Assembly: GCF_001750145.1 (NCBI RefSeq)
Contig: NZ_CP015732.1
Coordinates: 682,001-746,000, forward strand
Length of the DNA stretch: 64,000 nt
Source of the DNA: Arthrobacter sp. U41
Lineage (GTDB): Bacteria > Actinomycetota > Actinomycetes > Actinomycetales > Micrococcaceae
Direction: 5' to 3'
A program made the position numbers and the translations under genes. Under the pieces are notes generated by a model. It saw only the letters and a program-made list of their open reading frames with translations, had not been told where the DNA came from and did not search any database. Of this stretch, positions 36,525 through 44,762 are shown piece after piece; position 1 is the first letter of the stretch, and the number at the start of each line of letters is the position of its first letter.

Positions 36525-37640
36525 TTACTTCAGGCCAAAGACTCGCTTGAGCGTGATTAGCCACCGTGGCGTACTGGCAGAAGCAGGACGATTCGATGTC
36601 CCAGCTTTGGCCTTCGGTCTGGTGCCAGGAACGACGGGTGCCACAAGAGGCACGGACGGCAAGACCTCCCTGTTGACTTTCGCACCGACCAGAAGCTGAA
36701 CGAATTGCCGCTCGCCCAGCACCGTGATTTGTTGGCCCAGTGCCATGTAGTCGAAGGCCTTGCGTTCCTTACCGGAAGCGCCCAAGTCCCCGGCAGATGC
36801 CGAGTGCATAGAGTCTGACCGCCCGAGGACGACATAGGTTGTCTTCTTGGTCACTCCCTGACGATTGGTCGCTCCGCAGTCCGCCACCGCGGCCATGGCG
36901 TCAAGCCTTGAGAAACTCTGCAGCTCACCCGTGAAACAGAATGTGTGACCAAAAAAGGGATGCTGCGGGTCGGCGGCGGCATTGGGTTGCGGCAGATCAG
37001 CCAGGCGAAGGTTCCGCTCGGTCGTGTAATTAATTTGCCCGCCGACCGGGGTCCGTGTCTTAGTGGGCGCTGAAGCCTTGATTCTTTTCGCGCCGATCGG
37101 GGCAGCCCACATCTCAGCGACGGACTCGAGCTGTCGCATACGGGCTATGGCAAGCACCACGCTGGCGCACGCGATCGCATCCGCTCCGGCTTCGTGGTGT
37201 TCAAAGGGCGGGAGTTCTAAGTGTTCAGTAACGTCGTTCAACTTGTGACGCGGGAGATCCAGATGCCCGCGGGCGAGTTCCAGTGCGCAATAGAAGTCGT
37301 GCTGTGGCAGGTCGATTCCAGTCGCATCAGAGGCGGCTCTCATGACGCTCGCATCAAACCTGGCGTTGTACGCCACGAAGTGGCCGCCAGCAGCGAATCG
37401 GAAGATGCTTGCGAGTGACTCTTCCCAATTACGTGCAGTCACAACATCCTGTGGTCGGATGCCATGAATGCCGACGTTCCGGGGCTCAAAGTGATCGATT
37501 CCGCTCGGCGGCTTGATCAGCCAAGATGCTCGTTCGACTATCTCTCCATTTACGACCCTTGCCAGGCCGACTGCGCAGACCGAACCACGTTGACTATTGG
37601 CTGTCTCAAAATCGATGGCGGTGAAGCTCATTTCACGCAC
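36525..37640 (-). CDS. DnaQ-like 3'-5' exonuclease with C-terminal BRCT domain
   Basis: A 371-residue protein. Residues about 4-170 form a DEDDh exonuclease: FTAIDFETANS (first acidic pair), VAYNARFDASVM, and the HHEAGADAIACA end with catalytic His and Asp. Residues about 225-315 form a BRCT domain (GHTFCFTGELQSFSRLDAMA, then GVTKKTTYVVLGRSDS), as in DNA ligase or polymerase III epsilon-related proteins. It probably trims DNA ends in repair. The Pro/Lys-rich C-terminus is likely disordered. GTG 37640 and ATG 37631 are both possible starts. Confidence 0.88.
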   Translation of the reverse strand: MREMSFTAIDFETANSQRGSVCAVGLARVVNGEIVERASWLIKPPSGIDHFEPRNVGIHGIRPQDVVTARNWEESLASIFRFAAGGHFVAYNARFDASVMRAASDATGIDLPQHDFYCALELARGHLDLPRHKLNDVTEHLELPPFEHHEAGADAIACASVVLAIARMRQLESVAEMWAAPIGAKRIKASAPTKTRTPVGGQINYTTERNLRLADLPQPNAAADPQHPFFGHTFCFTGELQSFSRLDAMAAVADCGATNRQGVTKKTTYVVLGRSDSMHSASAGDLGASGKERKAFDYMALGQQITVLGERQFVQLLVGAKVNREVLPSVPLVAPVVPGTRPKAKAGTSNRPASASTPRWLITLKRVFGLK

Positions 37641-37885
37641 GGATATCCCCTATTTTCGATTTCGCACTTAGTTTCAAGATTCTTGGCCTGCTTCGACGCT
37701 CGCGCTGGCCGAGCCGGGCTTCGCACAGGATCTATCGCACGCCAACGAGCTGACCCGTCTCGCGCAGGTCCCTCTGGCCGGATGACAAGTCAGACATGGT
37801 TCCCCAATAGTCAAGCAATTATTCTCGAACGCTAGCAGCACCTACCGACAGAAACTCGCCACGTTGCTGTGGCGCTGGCTACGAG

Positions 37886-37930
37886 CCCAGGTCCCCGGCC
37901 TCGGGTGCGACGACGCGGCCGTCGAAGCGG
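37886..37930 (-). pseudogene. 45-bp fragment homologous to the VWA-protein gene
   Basis: The stretch matches 39170-39213 in 41 of 45 positions and, on the minus strand, encodes RFDGRVVAPEAGDLG against RIDGRVVAPEAGDLG of the intact gene 1.3 kb away. It ends exactly where half-palindrome copy 7 begins. Remnant of a partial duplication or of a lost paralogue. Confidence 0.75.
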
Positions 37931-37965
37931 CGGAACCTCCCGCCGTCGTCCGCTTGTGTTTTGGC
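37931..37965. repeat. Half copy of dispersed palindrome (copy 7)
   Basis: CGGAACCTCCCGCCGTCGTC followed by CGCTTGTGTTTTGG repeats the right arm and 3' flank of the family; its first 20 bases are identical to half-copy 4 at 15523. Confidence 0.75.
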
Positions 37966-38178
37966 GGGCTGATTCACCGAGCCTGTCGTTCACCCGTCTG
38001 CCGCCAACCAGTACCTTTCCAAGCTTCTCGAGTGGCCGCTTTGCGAGGGGCCGAACTGTCGATTTTCCCCGCTACCGCTGCATTCGAGGCCGTGGTACGT
38101 TCGGCATGATCAGGATGTCCCGACGCGGCCCCTTGACCAGCCCGGCTCCTGGCACCACCCCAGAAAGCGGAGGCAACG

Positions 38179-38439
38179 ATGCCAACATTAGTGATCTTCC
38201 ACGAAGTCGACGACGTTGAGCACTGGCTCAGCTCACCAAAAAGGGAAGAGGTATTCGGGCCTCTGGGCATCACGGTTCGAACGTTCATCGATCCGGCAAA
38301 GAGCCACCGTGTAGGCCTGATCGTCCAAGTCCCCGACATGGAAACTTTCCAGCGAATCATGGAGTCCGAAGCGGCAGCCGAAGCGATGAAATACGACGGC
38401 GTCCGTCCGGAAACGATCCTGACGCTCGTCGAGCCCTGA
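38179..38439 (+). CDS. Small alpha/beta protein of unknown function (86 aa)
   Basis: An 86-residue soluble protein, MPTLVIFHEVDDVEHWLSSP..., with a beta-alpha-beta pattern (VRTFIDPAK, VGLIVQVPDMETFQRIMES, ILTLVEP) suggesting a dimeric ferredoxin-like fold similar to antibiotic-monooxygenase/EthD-type domains. That is only a fold impression. ATG 38179 has GGAGG 5 nt upstream, a strong site. It may be co-transcribed with the MOSC gene 62 bp downstream. Confidence 0.75.
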   Translation: MPTLVIFHEVDDVEHWLSSPKREEVFGPLGITVRTFIDPAKSHRVGLIVQVPDMETFQRIMESEAAAEAMKYDGVRPETILTLVEP

Positions 38440-38501
38440 TCACCGCCGGGCGTGACCCTGACGCGTGTTCGGCCTGGACCCCCAGACGGTAGTTTGATGG
38501 G

Positions 38502-39074
38502 ATGACGGCTAGCTACAGATACGACGTCGAGATCCTGCACCTGCTCGTGTCGCCGGCGCACGCCTACTTCGGCCGCGCACGAGAGGGGGCCGCCGTTGTC
38601 CCCACGACAGATGCCGAGCAGGCGGCCTTCGTGGCTGGCAAGGGAATCGTCGGCGACCGGTTCTTCGGCAAAGCCGCGCACATGGATGCCGCTGTTACTG
38701 TGTTCGCCGTCGAGGCCCTCGAAGCGATCGCCGCAGATCTGGGAGCGGCACCCCTTGACCCGCTGCTGACGCGCCGCAACGTGCACATCCGGGGAGCCCA
38801 GCTGGCTCCGCTGTTCGGTCACGACTTCGCGCTGGAGTCCGGCGGGGAGCTGGTGCGTTTCAAGGCCGGGCGGCCCGCGCATCCGTGTGTGTGGATGGAT
38901 GCGAAGCTCGCCCCGGGCGCCCACAAAGCCATGCGCGGGCGTGGCGGCGTGCGGTGCCAGGTACTCTCCGACGGCGTCCTGCACCGCGGTCCGGCGGTGC
39001 TGGTCAGTCCCGTGCCCCTCGATCCCGATCGTGCGGGAGACTCGACGCTGCTGAGCCCCTCGCGGCTGCCGTAG
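38502..39074 (+). CDS. MOSC domain protein
   Basis: A 190-residue MOSC (molybdenum cofactor sulfurase C-terminal) domain: GIVGDRFFGKAAHMDAAVTV, LLTRRNVHIRGAQL, and the conserved cysteine in RPAHPCVWMD followed by GRGGVRCQVLSDG. These proteins bind sulfur as a cysteine persulfide and deliver it to, or act with, molybdenum cofactor. It is a short single-domain form. Convergent with the VWA gene, 19 bp apart. Confidence 0.88.
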   Translation: MTASYRYDVEILHLLVSPAHAYFGRAREGAAVVPTTDAEQAAFVAGKGIVGDRFFGKAAHMDAAVTVFAVEALEAIAADLGAAPLDPLLTRRNVHIRGAQLAPLFGHDFALESGGELVRFKAGRPAHPCVWMDAKLAPGAHKAMRGRGGVRCQVLSDGVLHRGPAVLVSPVPLDPDRAGDSTLLSPSRLP

Positions 39075-39093
39075 ACCGACGCGGCGCCTCCAT

Positions 39094-41097
39094 CTATTTG
39101 GCCCAGTCGGCGTCGTCGTAGGGGCGGCCGCGGAAATGGGCGCGGAGGTACGCCCCCACCACCGCGGCCCCCAGATCCCCGGCCTCGGGCGCGACGACGC
39201 GGCCGTCGATCCGGCGTGCCATCTGCTGGACGAACCGTTCCAGGCCCGGGTCGTCGCCGAGCCGGAAGAACGTGGCCTGGGTACCGGCACGCCCCAGCCG
39301 GTCCAGCTCGGCCACCGTGACGCGGATGGTCTCCGGGGCCGGCGGCCAGGAGAACCACGACTCACCGTCGGCCAGCAGGTGCGCGGTGGGTTCGCCGTCG
39401 GTCACCACGAGCAGGACGGGCTGCATCGACGGGTGCTGGCGGAAAAACCGGCCGGCCAGCAGCAACCCGTGGTGCAGGTTGGTGCCCTGCTCCCGCACCG
39501 CCGGCAGGGCCGTGAGCTCGCCGATGTCCATGGACTGCGCATAGCGGCCGAACGTGATCAGCTGCAGCCGGTCGCCGCGGAACCGGGTGGAAACGAGGTG
39601 GTGCACGGCGAGCGCGGTGCGTTTCATGGGCACCCAGCGCCCCTCGGCGGCCATCGAAAAGGACACATCCACCAGCAGGGCGACGGCGGCCTGCGTGCGC
39701 GCCTCCGTCTCCGTCACCTCAATGTCCCCTACGGCCAGACGCAGGCCGCGGCCCGGATCGCCGCCGCCGGCAATCGTGCGGCGGATCGCGTTGGTGATGG
39801 TCCGGGTGACGTCCCACGGTTCGGCGTCGCCGAACTCCCACTGGCGGCTGGAGCCGGTCTGCTCCCCTGCCGCCCCGGCAACCCGCGTGTCCCGGCGCCC
39901 CTGCCGGCCGGAAAGCTGCTTGGCGGTGTCCCGCAGCAGCGACCGGCCGAGCCGCCGCATGGCCTGCGGCGAGAGCCGGAGGTCGCCGTCAGCCCCGCGC
40001 TGGAGGAAGCCGCCGTCGTGCATGGCCCGCTCGATCTCCGCCAAAGTGCGGGCCGACACCGCGGCGTCCTGCCCCAGCTGGCGGGCGAGGGCGTCCAGGT
40101 CCAGGTCTTCGAGGCGGGAGCCGTTGTAGGACTGGGAGAGCTGTTCGGCCAGCTCGTCCAGTTCGGCAAGGTCCTGCAACACGCCGGTGCCGTCGCCAAG
40201 CCCGAGCCCCTCCTCCCCCTCGAAGCGTTCGGAGCCGGTCCAGTCCTCGCCGGGGCGCAGGGCCTGCAGGTTCGCATCAAGTTGGCCCAGCTGTGCCATA
40301 AGCCCGGGCGAGCCGAACGCCTGCGCGGAGAGCTGCATCAGCTCCTCGCGCTGCTCGGCGGACATGGATTGCAGGAGCCGCTGGGCGGCGGCCGCGCGCT
40401 GGGCGAGCGCGTCGATCAGCTCCTCAACCGACTGCGGGTTCTCCGGAAAGAAGTCGCCGTGCTTGGCCATGAACCCCTGGAAGTCCGCGTCGGTATCCTC
40501 GCCGCGCCGGTGTTTGTCGAGCAGCCCGTTGAGGTCCTGCAGCATCTCGGCCACGGCCGCGCGGTCCTCATCCGTGGCGCCCTCGAGCGCCTGCTTCATC
40601 CCGGCGAACCGCTGGTCCAGAATTTCGCGGCCCAGCAGATCCTTGATCCGCTCATAGGCTTCCCGGGCGGTGCTCGACTGCCAGTCGTAGGACGCCAGGT
40701 CGTTGACCGCCGCTGCCGTGGATTTGGGCAGGTTCTGTAGCTGCATCTCCCGGAAGGCGCGGTCCGTATCGTCCATCCGCACGTCGCGGGCCAGCTGCTT
40801 GCGCTCCTCCAGCACCGCGGTGTCCAGCAGCTTCCGGACCTCGTTGAGGGTGCCGTCCAGGTTGTGCCGACCCAAGAGGTCCTTGCGCCGCTGCTGGGCG
40901 CGGCCGGCGAGATCGTCAAGCCCTTCCCGGTTCCGGCCGCCGCGCCGCAGGTATTCCTGCAGGGCCTGCCGGGGCGAGTAGCCGGCCATGACGTCCTCGG
41001 CGACGGCGTCCAGCGCCTCCGCCAGGTCCACCGGCGGCGCGAGCGGATCGGGCCCGCCCGCGTAGCGGCCGTACCGGGACCGGTGGTGAGCGGTCAT
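39094..41097 (-). CDS. VWA domain protein (CoxE/MoxR-partner type)
   Basis: A 667-residue protein. The N-terminal two-thirds is charged and helical (Arg/Glu/Gln-rich, several coiled-coil-like stretches). From about residue 460 a von Willebrand A domain carries the MIDAS motif VDVSFSMAAEGRW (DxSxS), a Thr and PVLLVVTDGEPT (Asp). It pairs with the AAA+ gene 25 bp upstream; such VWA/MoxR pairs act as metal-dependent chaperones or chelatase-like machines on unknown clients. ATG 41097 follows AAGGAGG. Confidence 0.9.
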   Translation of the reverse strand: MTAHHRSRYGRYAGGPDPLAPPVDLAEALDAVAEDVMAGYSPRQALQEYLRRGGRNREGLDDLAGRAQQRRKDLLGRHNLDGTLNEVRKLLDTAVLEERKQLARDVRMDDTDRAFREMQLQNLPKSTAAAVNDLASYDWQSSTAREAYERIKDLLGREILDQRFAGMKQALEGATDEDRAAVAEMLQDLNGLLDKHRRGEDTDADFQGFMAKHGDFFPENPQSVEELIDALAQRAAAAQRLLQSMSAEQREELMQLSAQAFGSPGLMAQLGQLDANLQALRPGEDWTGSERFEGEEGLGLGDGTGVLQDLAELDELAEQLSQSYNGSRLEDLDLDALARQLGQDAAVSARTLAEIERAMHDGGFLQRGADGDLRLSPQAMRRLGRSLLRDTAKQLSGRQGRRDTRVAGAAGEQTGSSRQWEFGDAEPWDVTRTITNAIRRTIAGGGDPGRGLRLAVGDIEVTETEARTQAAVALLVDVSFSMAAEGRWVPMKRTALAVHHLVSTRFRGDRLQLITFGRYAQSMDIGELTALPAVREQGTNLHHGLLLAGRFFRQHPSMQPVLLVVTDGEPTAHLLADGESWFSWPPAPETIRVTVAELDRLGRAGTQATFFRLGDDPGLERFVQQMARRIDGRVVAPEAGDLGAAVVGAYLRAHFRGRPYDDADWAK

Positions 41098-41122
41098 GAG
41101 GCCTCCTTAACCGTCAAGCTGC

Positions 41123-42511
41123 CTACCCGTAGATCGTCGCCTCGTCGTCGGAGTCCTTGGAGATCCGCCGGGCGAGGTAGAGCCCTTCCAGTGCCAGTTC
41201 GACGGCGGCGGCGCGCTGCCCGTCGTTTTCCGCGCCCAGGCGCTCACCGATCTCGTCGTAAAGGCGCGATCCGTTGAGGGACGGGAGGTTCTCGAGGAAC
41301 TCCCGTGCGGTGACCAGTTCCCCGGTGGACACCGTGGTGTGCCCGTCGAGCGCCGCCACGAGTGCACCCATGTCGATGCCTTGGAAGTGCGCCCGGACGG
41401 CTTCCGCGGTGGCCATGCGCAGGAGGTGGTCCAGGATGTCCTGTTCCCGCCCTTCCTCCCCCGATTCGAACTCAATCTTCCCGGCGAGGACCTCCACCGC
41501 GGCGTCCAGATCGATGATCCGGGCCACCGCCTCATCCTCCCCGCGCACACTGGCCCGGCGCAGGGCCGCGGCGGCAACGGTTTCGGCACCGGCGATGGCG
41601 AACCGCGCGGAGACTCCGGAGGTCTGGTTGATCGCCGGGGACTGCCGCAGCGCCCGGGTGTAGCGGGCCAGGATCTCGAGGATGACGGGCGGGACGCCGG
41701 CCACCAGGTGCCCCTCCTGCCGGATCACGGCGACCTCGTCGTCGAGCTCGATCGGGTAGTGGGTGCGGATCTCGGCGCCGAAGCGGTCCCGCAGCGGTGT
41801 GATGATCCGGCCGCGGTTCGTGTAGTCCTCCGGGTTGGCGGACGCGACGACGAGCACGTCGAGCGGCAGCCGCAACACGTAGCCGCGGATCTGGATGTCG
41901 CGTTCCTCCATCACGTTGAGCATCGAGACCTGGATCCGCTCGGCCAGGTCCGGCAGTTCGTTGATGGCGATGATTCCGCGGTTGGAGCGCGGGACCAGGC
42001 CGTAGTGGATGGTTTCCGGGTCGCCCAGGCGCCGGCCCTCGGCCACCCGCATGGGGTCGACGTCGCCGATCAGGTCCGCGACGGAGGTGTCCGGCGTCGC
42101 GAGCTTCTCGACGTAGCGTTCCGAGCGGTGCCGCCATGCCACCCGCAGCCGGTCCCCCTCGGTGAGGGCGCGGGCGCGGGAGTGCTCGGTGATGGGTTCG
42201 TAGGGGTGTTCGTTCAGTTCCGAGTCCTCGATCACCGGCGACCACTCGTCCAGCAGTCCGGCCAGGGTGCGCAGGAGCCGGGTTTTGCCCTGACCGCGTT
42301 CGCCGAGCAGGACGACGTCGTGCCCGGCCAGCAGGGCCCGCTCGAGCTGGGGCAGGACAGTCCGGCGGAAACCGAACATCCCGGGCCAGGGGTCCCGGCC
42401 TGCGGCGAGCGCCGCGAGCAGGTTGTCGCGGATTTCGCGGCGCAGGTCCTTGTGCACGTGGCCGGAGGCACGCAGTTCACCAACAGTGAAGATATCGGGG
42501 CGATCGCTCAC
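41123..42511 (-). CDS. AAA+ ATPase of the MoxR/magnesium-chelatase type
   Basis: A 462-residue AAA+ protein: Walker A LLGERGQGKTRLL near residue 75, GIIAINELPDLAERIQVSML covering Walker B and the chelatase-type insert, VVASANPEDYTNRGRI as sensor 1, and PLRDRFGAEI as the arginine-finger region. It would remodel clients together with the VWA partner encoded downstream. The only usable start is GTG 42511, with AGGAG almost touching it, so translation may be weak or leaderless. It is divergent from the phosphatase gene (92-bp gap). Confidence 0.88.
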   Translation of the reverse strand: MSDRPDIFTVGELRASGHVHKDLRREIRDNLLAALAAGRDPWPGMFGFRRTVLPQLERALLAGHDVVLLGERGQGKTRLLRTLAGLLDEWSPVIEDSELNEHPYEPITEHSRARALTEGDRLRVAWRHRSERYVEKLATPDTSVADLIGDVDPMRVAEGRRLGDPETIHYGLVPRSNRGIIAINELPDLAERIQVSMLNVMEERDIQIRGYVLRLPLDVLVVASANPEDYTNRGRIITPLRDRFGAEIRTHYPIELDDEVAVIRQEGHLVAGVPPVILEILARYTRALRQSPAINQTSGVSARFAIAGAETVAAAALRRASVRGEDEAVARIIDLDAAVEVLAGKIEFESGEEGREQDILDHLLRMATAEAVRAHFQGIDMGALVAALDGHTTVSTGELVTAREFLENLPSLNGSRLYDEIGERLGAENDGQRAAAVELALEGLYLARRISKDSDDEATIYG

Positions 42512-42603
42512 TCTCCTACGGTAGACCTCTACCCGGCCGGTAATCGAGGGATTCTTGCAGAATTCCTCCGCATTGGGATGCGGCCGGTTTACGCTGGATT
42601 CTG

Positions 42604-43296
42604 ATGACTGCAGCAGCGCGTCCGGCATCGCCGGCACCGGGTTCTTCGTCGAAGGAGCCCTCACCCGAGCGGCAGGGCACGCTCCTGCTGCTGGTGCGCC
42701 ATGGGGAGACGCCGACGACGGGCACGGTGCTGCCCGGGCGGGTTCCGGGACTGCATCTTTCCGACCGCGGCCGGGCCCAGGCCGAACGGGTCGCGGAACG
42801 GCTTGAGGGCCTGTCCGTCAGCGCCGTCTATTCCTCGCCGCTGGAGCGCGCCTGCGAGACGGCTGAGCCGACGGCGGCCCGCACCGGTCTGGAGGTAAAG
42901 CACGACGACGGTCTGCTCGAATGCGACTTCGGCGAGTGGACGGGTGCTGTGATCGCCGACCTGTCGTCCCTGCCCGAGTGGCAGACCGTGCAGCACAATC
43001 CGTCCGCCTTCCGCTTCCCGAACGGCGAAAGCTTTCCGCAGATGCAGGCGCGGATCGTCGGAGCCCTGGAGGCCCTCCGCACCGCCCACGCCGGGGGCGT
43101 GGTCGTGTGCTTCTCCCACGCCGATCCCATCAAGGCCGCCGTCGCCCACGCCCTGGGCACGCACCTGGATCTCTTCCAGCGCATCGTCATCAGCCCGGCC
43201 TCGGTTTCAGCCATTTCGTTTGTGGAGGGACAGGATCCCGCCGTGCTGATGGTGAATTCGACCTCGGAACCGTTGAGTGGGCTGAGGACGCAGTGA
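42604..43296 (+). CDS. Histidine phosphatase family protein, MSMEG_4193 type
   Basis: A 230-residue phosphatase/phosphomutase: LLLLVRHGETPTTGTVLPGR contains the phospho-accepting His (RHG), YSSPLERACETAEP the second motif, and VVCFSHADPIKAAVAHALG the second catalytic His. The TGTVLPGR loop is typical of the MSMEG_4193 subfamily. The substrate is unknown. It is 22 bp upstream of the SCO1664-like gene; I recall this pair as recurring across actinobacteria, which would imply a shared function. Confidence 0.88.
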   Translation: MTAAARPASPAPGSSSKEPSPERQGTLLLLVRHGETPTTGTVLPGRVPGLHLSDRGRAQAERVAERLEGLSVSAVYSSPLERACETAEPTAARTGLEVKHDDGLLECDFGEWTGAVIADLSSLPEWQTVQHNPSAFRFPNGESFPQMQARIVGALEALRTAHAGGVVVCFSHADPIKAAVAHALGTHLDLFQRIVISPASVSAISFVEGQDPAVLMVNSTSEPLSGLRTQ

Positions 43297-43318
43297 GTTC
43301 GGTGCTGCGTGCGTTGGG

Positions 43319-44044
43319 ATGTTCGGTGAAACGGGGCAGACGGTGTCCGGCCGGGAGCTGACGCTGCTCACCGAGGGCCGCGTTGAACTGCTCGGACGCA
43401 TTCCGCGCAGCAGCAACGAAACGTTCTTCGTCCAAGTTTCCTGCGGGGACGACTCTGCGTATGCGGTCTACAAGCCGGAAGCCGGGGAAAGGCCGCTGTC
43501 CGATTTCGAGCCCGGGCTCTTCCGGCGGGAACGCGCGGCGTACCTGCTCAGCGAGTCCCTGGCGTGGGGACTCGTGCCGCCGACAGTGATCCGCGAGGAG
43601 GCGCCGCTGGGGGTCGGTTCGCTGCAGTGGTTCATCGAGTGCGACTTCCAGGAGCACTACTTCACGCTGTACGAGGATGCACCCGAGACCCACGGCGAGC
43701 TGGCGCGGATCGCCCTGTTCGATTACGTCGCCAACAACACCGACCGCAAAAGCGGTCACGTGCTGCGCGCCCATAACGGACGGATCTGGGGCATCGACCA
43801 CGGGCTGTGCTTCTCGGCGGGCTTCAAGCTGCGCACCGTGATCTGGGACTTCGCCGGTGAACCCATTCCCGACGCCCTGCTCGAGGACATCGCCCCGCTC
43901 GCAGAGGCCGTGCCGCCCGAGGTGGCCGACCTCCTCAACGAGGACGAGGTCTCTGCGCTGCAGCGCCGCGTGCAGCGCCTGCTGCAGGCCCGAGTGCTAC
44001 CGGTCGACCGCACCGGCATGCGTTACCCGTGGCCGCTCGTTTAA
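43319..44044 (+). CDS. SCO1664 family (PI3K-fold-like) protein
   Basis: A 241-residue protein of the SCO1664 family: AVYKPEAGERPLSDFEPGLF and RRERAAYLLSESLAWGLVPP near the middle, FDYVANNTDRKSGHVL with the NTDRK catalytic-loop-like motif, and RIWGIDHGLCFSAGFKLRTV, which resembles the DFG-like metal site of PI3/4-kinases and HipA-like kinases. A kinase activity is plausible but unproven. ATG 43319 is used; GTG 43343 is an alternative. Second gene of a two-gene unit with the histidine phosphatase. Confidence 0.85.
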   Translation: MFGETGQTVSGRELTLLTEGRVELLGRIPRSSNETFFVQVSCGDDSAYAVYKPEAGERPLSDFEPGLFRRERAAYLLSESLAWGLVPPTVIREEAPLGVGSLQWFIECDFQEHYFTLYEDAPETHGELARIALFDYVANNTDRKSGHVLRAHNGRIWGIDHGLCFSAGFKLRTVIWDFAGEPIPDALLEDIAPLAEAVPPEVADLLNEDEVSALQRRVQRLLQARVLPVDRTGMRYPWPLV

Positions 44045-44204
44045 GCGCACACCCCGGATTCCGAGGCCCTCCCGACGGTGCCGACCAGGCGCCATCCAAG
44101 GTGGCAAGGGCCTGCGGGTTTGCGACGTTGGTTTACAGGGAGACCTAACGTCACACAACACGACGGCCTCCGCATCCGGATCAGCAACGCCCTACCCTTG
44201 ACAC

Positions 44205-44762
44205 GTGACTTTGACTAAGATCCGCACCGCCGCCGCGAGCTCCCTCGCCGCCGCCGGTCTCCTGTTTACCCTCGCCGCCTGTTCCACTCCGGCCGCCACC
44301 CAGCCAGCCACCTCTGCCGCGGCGTCTACGGCAGCAGCTTCATCCAGTGCCGCCTCCGAGCCCTGCGCCGGTGTGAAGGTCATCGTCGATTCGGGCTCCC
44401 TGAAGCATGCCGCCGCTGACTCCTCCGTGTGCGTGACCGTGGACGGGCCGACGCCCGCTTCCAAGGTGCTCGACGAGGCAAAAGTGAAAACAGAGGGCAC
44501 TGCCGAATATCCCAAGGAACTGGTGTGCCGTGTGAACGGCGTGCCCGCCGCCGACCTCGACATCGCCCACAAGGGCGGCACGTACCGGGAAAAATGCACC
44601 AAGATGCCCGCCGCCTTCGCCTACTGGGCGCTCTGGGTTAAGCCGGCCTCCGGTGACTGGGCGTACGCGCAGGAAGGCTTCGCCACCCTGCAGGTGAGCC
44701 CGGGCGAGAGCCTGGAACTGCTCTACACGGTCGACGGCGAACCGGCCGCCCCCGCGGCATGA
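44205..44762 (+). CDS. Lipoprotein with DUF4430-like domain, ECF transporter partner
   Basis: A 185-residue lipoprotein with signal peptide and lipobox TLAAC (Cys about 26), then an Ala/Ser/Thr-rich 25-residue linker. The mature domain has CAGVKVIVDSG, VCVTVDGPTPASKVL, KELVCRVNGVPA and YWALWVKPASGDWAYAQEG with four cysteines, similar to the DUF4430 fold of cobalamin-carrier-like proteins. It overlaps the transporter start by 4 bp (ATGA), so it is probably the extracellular substrate-capture subunit. Confidence 0.8.
   Translation: MTLTKIRTAAASSLAAAGLLFTLAACSTPAATQPATSAAASTAAASSSAASEPCAGVKVIVDSGSLKHAAADSSVCVTVDGPTPASKVLDEAKVKTEGTAEYPKELVCRVNGVPAADLDIAHKGGTYREKCTKMPAAFAYWALWVKPASGDWAYAQEGFATLQVSPGESLELLYTVDGEPAAPAA

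Larger units (their letters stand above)
37641..38178. other. Intergenic region with gene debris (538 bp)
   Basis: No intact gene. It contains a 45-bp copy of part of the VWA-protein gene at 37886-37930 and a half palindrome at 37931-37965. Candidate frames across it (for example 37864-38109) run through these repeats and are not believable. The promoters of the exonuclease gene and of the gene at 38179 should be here. Confidence 0.6.
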
